Below, piece by piece: positions 20,348 through 28,649 of a DNA stretch of 64,000 bases. Source of the DNA: Falsiroseomonas sp051433195 (GTDB lineage: Bacteria; Pseudomonadota; Alphaproteobacteria; Acetobacterales; Acetobacteraceae); assembly GCF_051433195.1 (NCBI RefSeq), contig NZ_JBHMFT010000021.1, forward strand, positions 22,214 to 86,213. Direction: 5' to 3'. The position numbers and the translations under genes are program-made. How positions within the stretch are numbered: position 1 is the stretch's first letter; each line of letters opens with the position of its first letter. The notes under the pieces are model-generated. The model ran no database searches. It saw only the letters and a list, made by a program, of their open reading frames with translations, and was not told the DNA's origin.

Positions 20348-21145
20348 ATGGACCAGGCTACCGCACCGGACCCCGAGGCCCAGGCTTTCGCAGCGGATGG
20401 CGCCATCCTGCTGCGCGGCGCCTTCGCCGAATGGGTGGAGCCGCTTCGCGCCGGCATCGAGACGCTGATGGCCGCGCCCGGCCCGTATGAGCGCAGCTAC
20501 ACGCCGAAGGATGGCAGCGCGCGCTTCTTCCAGGATTTGTGCAACTGGCAGCGCATCCCGGAATTCCGCGCCTTCGTCGAGCAGGGGCCGGGGGCCGCCA
20601 TCGCGCGCCGCCTGACGGGCAGCACCGGCGTGCGCTTTTTCCACGACCATGTGCTGGTGAAGGAGCCGGGCACCAGCCTGGTCACGCCCTGGCACCAGGA
20701 TGCGCCGTACTACTGCGTGGAGGCGGAGCAGTCCGTCAGCTTCTGGATCCCGCTCGACCCCGTCTCCCGCGACGTCACGCTGGAATGCGTGGCGGGCAGC
20801 CATCTCTGGACCAAGGCCCTGAAGCCGAAGCGCTTCGACGGCACCGACCTGTATGAGGGCGATGACCGCGAGGAGATGCCCGACATCGACGCCGAGCGTG
20901 ACAGGCACCGCATCCTGGGCTGGGAGATGCAGCCGGGCGATGCGGTGGCCTTCCACTACCGCACCATGCATGGCGCGCCGGCCAACACCTCCCCGCAACG
21001 GCGGCGGCGCGTGTTCTCCGCGCGCTGGGTGGGCGATGACGCGGTGTTCCGCGATCGTGGCGGCCGCGGCTCCCCGCCGCTGCGCCACCTGACGCTGGCC
21101 GACGGCGCGCCGCTCGAAGGCGACGAGTTCCCCCGGTTCACCTGA
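20348..21145 (+). CDS. phytanoyl-CoA dioxygenase (PhyH) family protein
   Basis: A 265-residue Fe(II)/2-oxoglutarate dioxygenase of the PhyH family. The metal triad is visible as His and Asp in WHQDAPYY (near residues 117-124) and a distal His in HGAPANTS. An arginine-rich RRRRVFSARW then supplies the 2-oxoglutarate carboxylate contact. Members hydroxylate or demethylate many small molecules, so the substrate is open. The gene sits between hutU and a TRAP transporter with short gaps (70 and 28 bases), which suggests a role in feeding a histidine-related compound into the pathway. The ATG at 20348 is chosen by family length; an ATG at 20333 is possible. Confidence 0.8.
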   Translation: MDQATAPDPEAQAFAADGAILLRGAFAEWVEPLRAGIETLMAAPGPYERSYTPKDGSARFFQDLCNWQRIPEFRAFVEQGPGAAIARRLTGSTGVRFFHDHVLVKEPGTSLVTPWHQDAPYYCVEAEQSVSFWIPLDPVSRDVTLECVAGSHLWTKALKPKRFDGTDLYEGDDREEMPDIDAERDRHRILGWEMQPGDAVAFHYRTMHGAPANTSPQRRRRVFSARWVGDDAVFRDRGGRGSPPLRHLTLADGAPLEGDEFPRFT

Positions 21146-21173
21146 GACCAAGACACGAGAGGCAAAGACGACA

Positions 21174-22259
21174 ATGCAGAGACGCATGATGCTCGGTTCG
21201 GCCGCGGCCGCGACCGCCGCGACGCTGGCGACCCCGGCGCTGAGCCAGGGCCGCATCGAGTGGCGCATGGTCACCATCTGGCCGCGCAACCTGCCCGGCC
21301 CCGGCGTGGCGGCGCAGCGTTGCGCCGACCGCATCGGGCAGATGTCGGGCGGGCGGCTGACGGTGCGCCTGTTCGCCGCCGGCGAGGTGGTGCCCCCCGC
21401 CGGCGCCTTCGATGCGGTGGCGGCCGGCACGGCCGATCTGTACCACGGCGTGCCCTCCTTCTGGATTTCCAAGTCGCCCGGCATCGGCTTCTTCGGCAGC
21501 TTCCCCTTCGGCCTGACGGCCTATGAGCGCCAGGGTTGGATGATGCATGGCGGCGGCCAGGCCATGTATGACGAGATGTATGCCCGCTTCGGCGTGAAGG
21601 GCTTCATCGTGGGCGACAGCGGCCCGCAATGGATGGGCTTCTTCAAGCGCGAGATGAACAGCCTCGAGGATTTCCGCGGCCTGCGCTATCGCACCGCGGG
21701 CCTGGGTGGGGAGATGTTCCGCCGCGCCGGCGCCTCCGTCGTCTCGCTGCCGGCCGGGCAGATCTTCGCCGCGCTGCAATCCGGCACGATCGACGCGGCG
21801 GAGTTCGTCGGCCCCTTCTCCGACCTGCCGCTCGGCCTGCACCAGGTGGCCAAGAACTACTATTTCCCGGGCGTGCAGGAACCCTCCTCGGCCGAGGAGA
21901 TCGGCATCAACATGGGCAAGTGGAACGCCCTGCCGGAGGACCTCAAGGCCATCGTGCGCTTCTGCGCCCTGTCGCTGCACGAGGAGACCACCACCGAATA
22001 CGACGTGCGCCACCCGATCGCGCTGAACGAGCTGGTGACGCGCCACGGCGTGGTGGTGCGGGAGGTGCCGCGCGACATGCTGATCGCCTTCGGCAACATC
22101 GCGGGCGAGCTGCTGGCCGAGTTCCGCGCCCACCAGGACCCGCTGGTGAAGCGCATCGCCGACAGCTACGCCGAATTCCGCAACCGCAGCGCCGCCTACA
22201 TGCTGCAATCCTATGCGGGCAATTTCAATTCGCGCGCCCTGCCGATCCGCTGGGGCTGA
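21174..22259 (+). CDS. TRAP transporter solute-binding protein (DctP/TakP type)
   Basis: A 361-residue periplasmic receptor that delivers solute to the DctQM permease encoded next to it. A signal peptide (about residues 1-25, with RR and an Ala-rich core) precedes the mature start. The run EWRMVTIWPRNLPGPGV and the GRLTVRLFAAGEVVP segment resemble the TakP/alpha-keto-acid branch of TRAP receptors, and the ligand-contact arginine of the family can be placed in GLRYRTAG. Other possible substrates are aromatic or hydroxy acids. It is directly followed by the small and large permease genes. Confidence 0.87.
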   Translation: MQRRMMLGSAAAATAATLATPALSQGRIEWRMVTIWPRNLPGPGVAAQRCADRIGQMSGGRLTVRLFAAGEVVPPAGAFDAVAAGTADLYHGVPSFWISKSPGIGFFGSFPFGLTAYERQGWMMHGGGQAMYDEMYARFGVKGFIVGDSGPQWMGFFKREMNSLEDFRGLRYRTAGLGGEMFRRAGASVVSLPAGQIFAALQSGTIDAAEFVGPFSDLPLGLHQVAKNYYFPGVQEPSSAEEIGINMGKWNALPEDLKAIVRFCALSLHEETTTEYDVRHPIALNELVTRHGVVVREVPRDMLIAFGNIAGELLAEFRAHQDPLVKRIADSYAEFRNRSAAYMLQSYAGNFNSRALPIRWG

Positions 22260-22264
22260 CACGC

Positions 22265-22813
22265 TTGCGCCTCCTGCTCCGCGTCGCCGATGCGCATGAC
22301 GCCCTGACCAGCCGCCTGGCGCAGGGCGTCAAGTGGCTGGCGCTCGCCGTGGTGCTGGTGCAGTTCGTCGTCGTGGTGCTGCGCTACGCCTACGGCTCCT
22401 CCTTCGTCTGGATGCAGGAAAGCGTCATCTACGTCCACGCCACGCTGTTCATGCTGGCCATCGGCTATACCTGGCTGGTGGACCAGCATGTGCGGGTCGA
22501 CGTGTTCTACGCGGGCTGGACGGTGCGGCGGCAGGCGGCGGTGGATTTGGCCTGCGTGGTGCTGGCCGCACTGCCCTTCTGCGCGCTGGTCGTCTGGGCC
22601 TCCTATGACTACGCGCTGCGGTCCTGGATGCAGGATGAGGGGCCGATGGCCCTGGGCGGCGTGCCCTTCGTGCCGGCGCTGAAATCGCTCATCCCGATCA
22701 TGGGCGTGCTGCTGGGTCTGCAGGCCGTCTCGGTGGGCATCCGCTGCGTGGCGGTGCTGACCGGCGCGGCACCCACGCATTTCCCGCACCGCCAGCGCCA
22801 GGGTGAGGCATGA
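22265..22813 (+). CDS. TRAP transporter small permease (DctQ)
   Basis: A 182-residue membrane protein with four hydrophobic helices, the DctQ plan. Visible markers are the first helix after RLAQGVKWLALAVVL, the FVWMQESVIYVHATLFMLAIGY helix pair with its conserved Glu, and DQHVRVDVFY. The first plausible start is TTG at 22265, five bases after the DctP stop and preceded by GGGG; no ATG or GTG gives the complete first helix. It ends in an ATGA overlap with dctM. Confidence 0.86.
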   Translation: MRLLLRVADAHDALTSRLAQGVKWLALAVVLVQFVVVVLRYAYGSSFVWMQESVIYVHATLFMLAIGYTWLVDQHVRVDVFYAGWTVRRQAAVDLACVVLAALPFCALVVWASYDYALRSWMQDEGPMALGGVPFVPALKSLIPIMGVLLGLQAVSVGIRCVAVLTGAAPTHFPHRQRQGEA

Positions 22814-24381
22814 GCACCGCCGCCATCGGGCAGGTGCTGGACCTGCTCATGTTCGTCTCGCTGTGCGCGCTGATCCTCACCGGCATTCCGGTGGTGTTCC
22901 TGCTGGTGGGCTGCGCCATCGTCTTCGGCACGCTGGGCATCCTGTTCGGCGTGTTCGACACCTTCCTGCTGGGCGCGCTGGCGCAGCGCATCTTCGGCAC
23001 GATGACGGGCGAGACGCTGGTTGCCATCCCGCTTTTCGTCTTCATGGGCATCATGCTCGAACGCTCGCGCATCGCGGAGGAACTGCTGGAGGCGATGGGG
23101 CGGCTTTTCGGCACGGTGCGCGGAGGGCTTGCGATCAGCGTCTCCGTCGTCGGTGCGCTGCTCGCGGCCTCGACCGGCATCGTGGGGGCGACCGTCGTCA
23201 CAATGGGGCTGATCGCGCTGCCGGCGATGCTGCGGCGCGGCTATGACAAGCGCTTCGCCTGCGGCACGGTCTGCGCCGCCGGCACGCTCGGGCAGATCAT
23301 CCCGCCTTCCACCGTCATGGTCATCCTGGGCGAGGTGATCTCCGCCGCCTATCAGCAGGCGCAGCTCGCGCAGGGCCTGTTTTCCATCCAGACCGTCTCG
23401 GTCGGGCAGCTTTTCGCGGGATCCATGGTGCCGGGCCTGATGCTGGTGGGGCTCTACATCCTGTACCAGTTCATCCTGTGCCTGTTGCGGCCCGAGATGG
23501 GCCCGGCCATGCCGCCTGAGGAAGCCGAGGGCATCACCACCGCACAGATCCTGCGCGCGCTGCTGCCGCCCATCATCCTTGTCATCGCGGTGCTGGGTTC
23601 CATCCTGGCCGGCGTCGCCACGCCGACCGAGGCGGCGGCGGTCGGGGCCATCGGCGCCACGCTGCTTGCGGGGTTGCGCCAGGAAGGCGGTCGCCACTGG
23701 CCGATCTGGCTCGCGGGCCTGGCCGCCGTGGCGCTGGTTGCGCTGGGGCTGATGTTCGACATGCGCCTCGGTCGGCAGGCGCCGCCGCTGGCCGACCGCA
23801 TCGCCATCGGGGTCGCCGGGCTGCTGGTGGTGGTGCTGGCGGCGGGGGTCGCGCTGGCGCTGTGGCGCACCTTCCGCGGCGGCGTGCTCGGCCAGGTCTC
23901 GCACAGCACCATGACGATCACGGCGATGATCTTCGCCACCCTGATCGGGGCCACGCTGTTCTCCCTGGTGTTCCGCGGCCTCGGTGGCGACGAGACGGTG
24001 AAGGAACTGCTCTCCCTCATCCCCGGCGGGCCGACGGGCGCGCTGGTCGCGGTGATGATCCTGATCTTCCTGATGGGATTCTTCCTCGACTTCGTGGAGA
24101 TCACCATCATCGTCGTGCCGATCGTCGGGCCGGTGCTGCTGGCCATGGGGATCGACCCCATCTGGCTGGCCGTGCTGATTGCGCTGAACCTGCAAACCTC
24201 CTTCCTCACGCCGCCTTTCGGCTTCTCCCTGTTCTATCTCGGCGGGGTGGTGCCGCGCGGGGTCGGCACCGCCGACATCTATCGTGGCGTGGTCCCCTAT
24301 GTGTGCCTGCAATTGCTGGCGATCGGCCTGGTGATGGCCTTTCCGGCGCTGGCGACCTGGCTGCCCGCGCTGCTGTTCTGA
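22810..24381 (+). CDS. TRAP transporter large permease (DctM)
   Basis: A 523-residue integral membrane protein with more than ten hydrophobic helices, the sodium-coupled transport subunit of the TRAP system. Typical blocks are AIPLFVFMGIMLERS, SVVGALLAASTGIVGATVVTMG, GTLGQIIPPSTVMV and the late NLQTSFLTPPFGFSLFYL. It is longer than a standard DctM of about 430 residues. The extra sequence lies at about residues 280-360, as in the large-subunit class paired with TakP-like receptors. It is coupled to dctQ by an ATGA overlap and ends the operon. Confidence 0.9.
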   Translation: MSTAAIGQVLDLLMFVSLCALILTGIPVVFLLVGCAIVFGTLGILFGVFDTFLLGALAQRIFGTMTGETLVAIPLFVFMGIMLERSRIAEELLEAMGRLFGTVRGGLAISVSVVGALLAASTGIVGATVVTMGLIALPAMLRRGYDKRFACGTVCAAGTLGQIIPPSTVMVILGEVISAAYQQAQLAQGLFSIQTVSVGQLFAGSMVPGLMLVGLYILYQFILCLLRPEMGPAMPPEEAEGITTAQILRALLPPIILVIAVLGSILAGVATPTEAAAVGAIGATLLAGLRQEGGRHWPIWLAGLAAVALVALGLMFDMRLGRQAPPLADRIAIGVAGLLVVVLAAGVALALWRTFRGGVLGQVSHSTMTITAMIFATLIGATLFSLVFRGLGGDETVKELLSLIPGGPTGALVAVMILIFLMGFFLDFVEITIIVVPIVGPVLLAMGIDPIWLAVLIALNLQTSFLTPPFGFSLFYLGGVVPRGVGTADIYRGVVPYVCLQLLAIGLVMAFPALATWLPALLF

Positions 24382-24764
24382 TCAGGCGCCCGAAAGGAAC
24401 GGATGGCGACGGGTGCAACGTCGGACCCCCGCCGTTCGAGCCTTGGCGGGGACATCGTGGAAGAAGCCGTTCGGGCAGTTTTCGGATCGCCGCGGGTTCG
24501 GCGCCTCTCCCTTGGCGTCGGGAAGGCGGCTGATCCCGTGGCGCTGCATGGTTCGGTGCCGGTTCGGCGGATTCGGATTTGTGCCTGAACTGGCCAGGCT
24601 CGGGCTTCACCGTGTCATTGCCGGGCAGGGCATGCCGCGGGCCTCTGTCGGTCTTCCGCATTCAGCGCCGCAGCGCGCACTCCGCGCTATCGGGGTCGCG
24701 GCGGGCCCGGAGCCACCGCAAGCGCCTCACGCCAGTCGGGCAGGGACCCTCGAAGGCCTGCGCA
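24382..24764. other. intergenic region between convergent genes
   Basis: About 380 bases between the dctM stop and the end of the MarR-type gene. I see no gene, no repeat and no clear T-rich terminator hairpin. Short open frames here have neither ribosome binding sites nor coherent sequence. Confidence 0.45.
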
Positions 24765-25361
24765 TCATCCGATGGTGCATGGCTGCTTGCCGGCGTAGCC
24801 GGGCACCGATCCCTGCTGCCCCTGGGCGCCGCGGCCTGCGTCGCACGGGCCAAATGCCGCGGCAAGACCGGCATAGAAACGAAGGTCCTCGATGATCCGC
24901 GTGTTCACGAGTTCGGTCGCCGCATCTGTCAGCGCCAGGCAGATGCGGCGGCGATCCTTTTCATGCAGGTAGCGCCGCACCAGCCCCGCACGCTCCAGCT
25001 GCGCCAGCTTGCGAAGCGCCGTGCTCTGCGGCGCCCCGGAGGAGACGCAGATGGCGGAGACCGAGACATGGCCGCCCTCCGCCTTCACGGCGGCGAGGTC
25101 GAGGAGCATGTCCCAGGCCGGCCATTCCAGGAACGAGCCTGTAGGATCGCGGCGGCGCTGCGCGCGGAGCTGGATGAGCCGCTTCAGATCCGTCGGCCGG
25201 GGCTGCGCCAGGTTGGCGAGCTCGACCCTGCGCTGCGACAGGCCTCCCGGGCCGGCGGCGGGCGCCAGGCTTTGGACCAGCGTCGAGAGGTGCATGATCG
25301 AGTCGCGCAGCTGAGAAACGAATGCTGGATCCTGCCGCAAGTCCACGTGCATCGTGTCCAT
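24765..25361 (-). CDS. MarR-type winged-helix transcriptional regulator
   Basis: About 198 residues. A winged helix lies in the second half: LEWPAWDMLLDLAAVKAEGG, then a recognition region (SGAPQSTALRKLAQLERAGLVRR) and the wing (HEKDRRRICLALTDAATELV). This is the MarR/DNA-binding pattern. The first 70 residues are helical and less conserved. The ATG at 25361 is chosen because the sequence before it is not protein-like. It faces away from the polysaccharide locus across a regulatory gap holding a perfect palindrome, so it may act on that gap. Confidence 0.75.
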   Translation of the reverse strand: MDTMHVDLRQDPAFVSQLRDSIMHLSTLVQSLAPAAGPGGLSQRRVELANLAQPRPTDLKRLIQLRAQRRRDPTGSFLEWPAWDMLLDLAAVKAEGGHVSVSAICVSSGAPQSTALRKLAQLERAGLVRRYLHEKDRRRICLALTDAATELVNTRIIEDLRFYAGLAAAFGPCDAGRGAQGQQGSVPGYAGKQPCTIG

Positions 25362-25914
25362 TATCGAAGCCCCTGCAACATTGTTGAGACGGATGGCGCC
25401 CGTCCAAGAGCCGCCCCATCGAGTGTCGGGATCGGCAACCATCTGCCGGCTTACTGCTGGCCAGTGGACAGCGGCGGCGGAGAAACAGTCTCATACTGCA
25501 ACGCACAAACACACTTCACCGTTTCGTGTAGTGGATGCGCCGGCTCGTAAATTTCTTTAACCTTATCAAGAGCAAGTTTTTTAAAACAAGTTGCCTGCCG
25601 TTTCGTACATAGGCTCTTGTATACAAATTAACGGCTCGCCGATCCCCGGTGGATACTTCAAAGCTATCTCAGGCGGTTCGCGCGCATCGGGTCGCGACGG
25701 GAATTGATCGTCGATTTTCGCACCGGAATGCGTGCGAGTTCCAGGCGGACTGGCCGCGCCGATCAGGTCGCTGGATCGGCTCCGATGACCTGATCCAGTT
25801 TGGGATCAGGCTGAATGTCTTGCTGCCAAACTGCGGTCCAATCCGGTCCCGCTTTCGCTAACGCGCGCTGACCGGGCCCGATAGCTTCCGCGCATCGAGA
25901 CCAGCCCGTGTCCC
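25362..25914. other. AT-rich divergent regulatory region
   Basis: A 550-base gap between the MarR-type gene and the first gene of the polysaccharide locus. Around 25530-25640 the sequence turns AT-rich, with runs of T and A near 25580, in contrast to its surroundings. It contains the 10-base palindrome at 25617-25626. A 70-codon GTG-started open frame at 25649-25861 is not convincing. The region probably carries the promoters of both flanking units. Confidence 0.55.
25617..25626. promoter_or_regulatory. candidate operator palindrome TTGTATACAA
   Basis: A perfect 10-base inverted repeat in the AT-rich gap upstream of the capsule locus. Its form is like sites bound by GntR-family and some MarR-family dimers. 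The adjacent MarR-type regulator is a candidate ligand-responsive binder. No experimental or comparative support is available from the window. Confidence 0.4.
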
Positions 25915-28641
25915 ATGCGGGCCAAGATGCGGATGCCTGACATGCCGATGGACCACTCGACCAGCCGGACCGAGGACCTCGCTGCTCCGAACTCCGGTGA
26001 TGTCGCCGTCAGGACCAGCATCAGCACCATCGGAACCTGCCGGATCGCCGACCCGATTGCCGCGGCGGCGCAGCGCCTGCCGATCCACCGCAACCTGACC
26101 AACGTCTACGGCTTCGTGCACACCTCGAAGGAGATCCTGCAGCAGCTGGACGTGCTGGATGGGCGGGAGATCCCGGACGAACTGGTGCGCTTCATCGCCT
26201 CATCGACCTACGAGGCCCCGCAAAGGCGGGAGCCGGCGGCCGCCTACATCGTCGAGGTGTCCTCGGCGAAGGAGGTGCATTTCGACGGGCACCTGCTGCA
26301 GATCAACTGCCTCGACCGCGTCTTCCAGGACCGGCGCGAATTGTTCGACACCCTCTTCCGGCACAAATACGTCCAGGACCGCGAGGCCCGCGCCCGCGCA
26401 CTGGACCTGCTGCCCAGCTTCCACGCCGCCGACCCGGTGGAGCGCCGTGTCCTGCTGGAAGCCCATGTGCACCTGACGACGCGCGAGGAACTCGCGCAGG
26501 ACCTGCTGGCCATCGTGGCGCGGCTGCCGGCGCCGGTGACCTTCGTCTGCCACATCGACGTGGCGGACGGCACCGGCCGGATGATCGAAAGCCGCTCCAG
26601 GCTCTGCAACTGGATGCGCGAGCTTTGCGCCGAGCACGGCTTCCCGCTGTTCGATCCGGCGCCCGAGGTCACCGCCTTCGGCCGCGCCCGCGCGCTGGCC
26701 GAGGACGGCCGCGACACCAACCACTATACCGCCGACTTCAAGCCGGTGATCGGCGCGCTGCTGTTCGAGCTGGCGGCGCAACCGGCCGCACGGCCGCGCG
26801 CCCCGCTTCAGGTCCCGGACTCCGCGCCCCAGGCGAAGCGGCCGCCACCGCCGGCAGCGCCTGCCGCCCAGGTGGCGGCCGCGGTGGCGCCGAAGCCTGC
26901 CGCCCGGCCTGCCGCGCAGCCGGCTCCCGCTTCGCCGGGCACGCTGGAGATCCGCGCCCTGGCGAGCGAGGCCAAGGCGCGCATCGGCCGCGGCGATGTC
27001 GATGAGGCCGAGGTGCTGCTGCGCGGCGCGGTGATCGACCACCCCGGTGCCGCGGAGCTGTTCGCCCTGCTGGGCGCCGTCGCCTACCACCGCGGCGACA
27101 ACACCGCGGCGTTGGGCGACCTGCAGCGGGCGCTGCACCTCGACCGCCGCGCGGTCGAACCCCGCGTTCTGCTGGTGAAGATTGCGCAGCGGCTGAACCG
27201 CCACGAGGAAGCCTGCACCCATGCTCTGGAACTCGTGGCCTCGGTGCCGGAAGACCAGAAGGCGCTGACCGTCGCGGCCAAGGCGCTGCTCAAGGCCAAG
27301 CGCTTCCACGAGGCGGCGTCCGTCTGGCGCCGGGTCGCCATGCTGCGGCCGGAATTGTCCGCGCCGCTGGCCGAGGTGGCGCGCTGCGAGCTGAAGGGCC
27401 GCAACCTGGAGGAGGCGATCAAGGCGGCCGACGCCGCGCTGGCGCGCGATGCCGGCGACGCGACCGCGCTGACCCTGAAGGCGGAGGCGCTGCAACGGCT
27501 GAAGCGGATGGACGACCTCGCCGCGCTGGCCCTGCTGCTGGTGCCGGCCGACCCCGCCGCGGCGATGGCGCTGGTTCCGGCGCTGACCGCGACGGCGCAT
27601 CACGAGCACGCCGCCGCGGTGATCGCCGCGGTGCGCCGCCAGGGCCATGGCAGCGCGACCGACCCGATGATGCAGGCGGGCCTGGTGCGGTCGCTGACGC
27701 AGCGGGCGCGTGCCGCCGTGGAACGCGGCGAGGCGACGACCGCGGCCGGTGCCTGGAAGGCGATCCTGCTGATCGATCCGGCCAATCGCCGCGCGACCTC
27801 CGGCCTGCGCCGCCTGGTCACGCCGGTGCGGGGCGAGGTGCGGGAGCGTGCCCAGGCTGGCGACCTGGCCGGCGCCATCGCCGCCTGCGCGCGCGGCCTG
27901 GCGCTCGACCCCAACGAGCCGCGCCTGCTGCGCGAACACGCCAAGCTGCAGGAACAGGCCCGGGACTGGCCGGCCGCGATGGCGGCGTGGGAGGCGCTGG
28001 CCCGGCACGAGGGCGATGCGCCGGACATGGTGCTGCGCGCCGCGCGGGCCGCCGCCAAGGCCGGCCGGCTGCTCGATGCGCTGCGGCTGTACGGCGCGCT
28101 GCCCGAGGCCGCACGGCACGCCGTGGCCAGCACGGTCGCCTCGCTGACCCGCAAGCTGGTCGCCGCCATGCGCCAGGACTTCGCCGCCGGCAACTATGAG
28201 GAGGCGGTGCGCAAGGCCAGCATCATCCGCGGCAACGAGCCGCGCAACGTGCCGGCCGCCCGGCTGCTGGCGCGGGCGGTGTCGAGCTATCGCAAGCTGT
28301 ACAAGGCGGCGCTCGCGGAGGGCAACCTGGCGGCGCAGGAAAGCTTCTGCCGGCGGATCCTGGAGATCGACCCGAACCGCGCCGACGCGCTGCGCGCGCT
28401 GTCCCGGCTGCATGCCGCCGCCCGACGCTCGCGGGAGGCGATCGAACTGCTGGAACGGCTGACGCGGATCGAGCCGGAGGAGCCGCGCAACTGGCACAAG
28501 TTGGCCAGCGTCTGCCGCTCCGCGCGGCGCTACGACCTCGGCGTCGCGGCGGCGCTGAAGGCGGTGGAGCTGGAGCCCAACAACGCCCGGGGGCTGGAGC
28601 GGCTGAGCGACATGCTCAACCGCCAGGCCCTGGCCGCCTGA
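25915..28641 (+). CDS. TPR protein with SGNH/GSCFA-like N-terminal domain, capsule locus
   Basis: A 908-residue protein of two parts. Residues about 35-285 hold STIGTCRIADP (a GTC near the start, like the GSC nucleophile block), a conserved NVYGFVHT, EVSSAKEVHFDGHLLQIN, and a late DTNHY. These are the order and spacing of SGNH/GSCFA hydrolase-like domains, with Asp-x-x-His at the end. A Pro/Ala linker (about 290-345) leads to a long array of tetratricopeptide-like helices to the C-terminus. Such a protein could scaffold glycosyltransferases or act on polymer acyl groups; both are inference. Several in-frame ATGs cluster near 25915-25948, so the exact start is uncertain. It opens the polysaccharide gene row. 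Confidence 0.72.
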   Translation: MRAKMRMPDMPMDHSTSRTEDLAAPNSGDVAVRTSISTIGTCRIADPIAAAAQRLPIHRNLTNVYGFVHTSKEILQQLDVLDGREIPDELVRFIASSTYEAPQRREPAAAYIVEVSSAKEVHFDGHLLQINCLDRVFQDRRELFDTLFRHKYVQDREARARALDLLPSFHAADPVERRVLLEAHVHLTTREELAQDLLAIVARLPAPVTFVCHIDVADGTGRMIESRSRLCNWMRELCAEHGFPLFDPAPEVTAFGRARALAEDGRDTNHYTADFKPVIGALLFELAAQPAARPRAPLQVPDSAPQAKRPPPPAAPAAQVAAAVAPKPAARPAAQPAPASPGTLEIRALASEAKARIGRGDVDEAEVLLRGAVIDHPGAAELFALLGAVAYHRGDNTAALGDLQRALHLDRRAVEPRVLLVKIAQRLNRHEEACTHALELVASVPEDQKALTVAAKALLKAKRFHEAASVWRRVAMLRPELSAPLAEVARCELKGRNLEEAIKAADAALARDAGDATALTLKAEALQRLKRMDDLAALALLLVPADPAAAMALVPALTATAHHEHAAAVIAAVRRQGHGSATDPMMQAGLVRSLTQRARAAVERGEATTAAGAWKAILLIDPANRRATSGLRRLVTPVRGEVRERAQAGDLAGAIAACARGLALDPNEPRLLREHAKLQEQARDWPAAMAAWEALARHEGDAPDMVLRAARAAAKAGRLLDALRLYGALPEAARHAVASTVASLTRKLVAAMRQDFAAGNYEEAVRKASIIRGNEPRNVPAARLLARAVSSYRKLYKAALAEGNLAAQESFCRRILEIDPNRADALRALSRLHAAARRSREAIELLERLTRIEPEEPRNWHKLASVCRSARRYDLGVAAALKAVELEPNNARGLERLSDMLNRQALAA

Positions 28642-28649
28642 GCCGCATC

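Noticed and set aside
25649..25861. A 70-codon GTG-started open frame ahead of the capsule row.
   Set aside because: No ribosome binding site, unusual composition and no recognisable fold; the region looks regulatory.
22609..28497. Very long open frames on the minus strand opposite dctQM and the TPR gene (567 and 765 codons).
   Set aside because: They are antisense shadows of clear genes, rich in Arg, His and Gln as expected from high-GC third positions, with no ribosome binding site or family motif.
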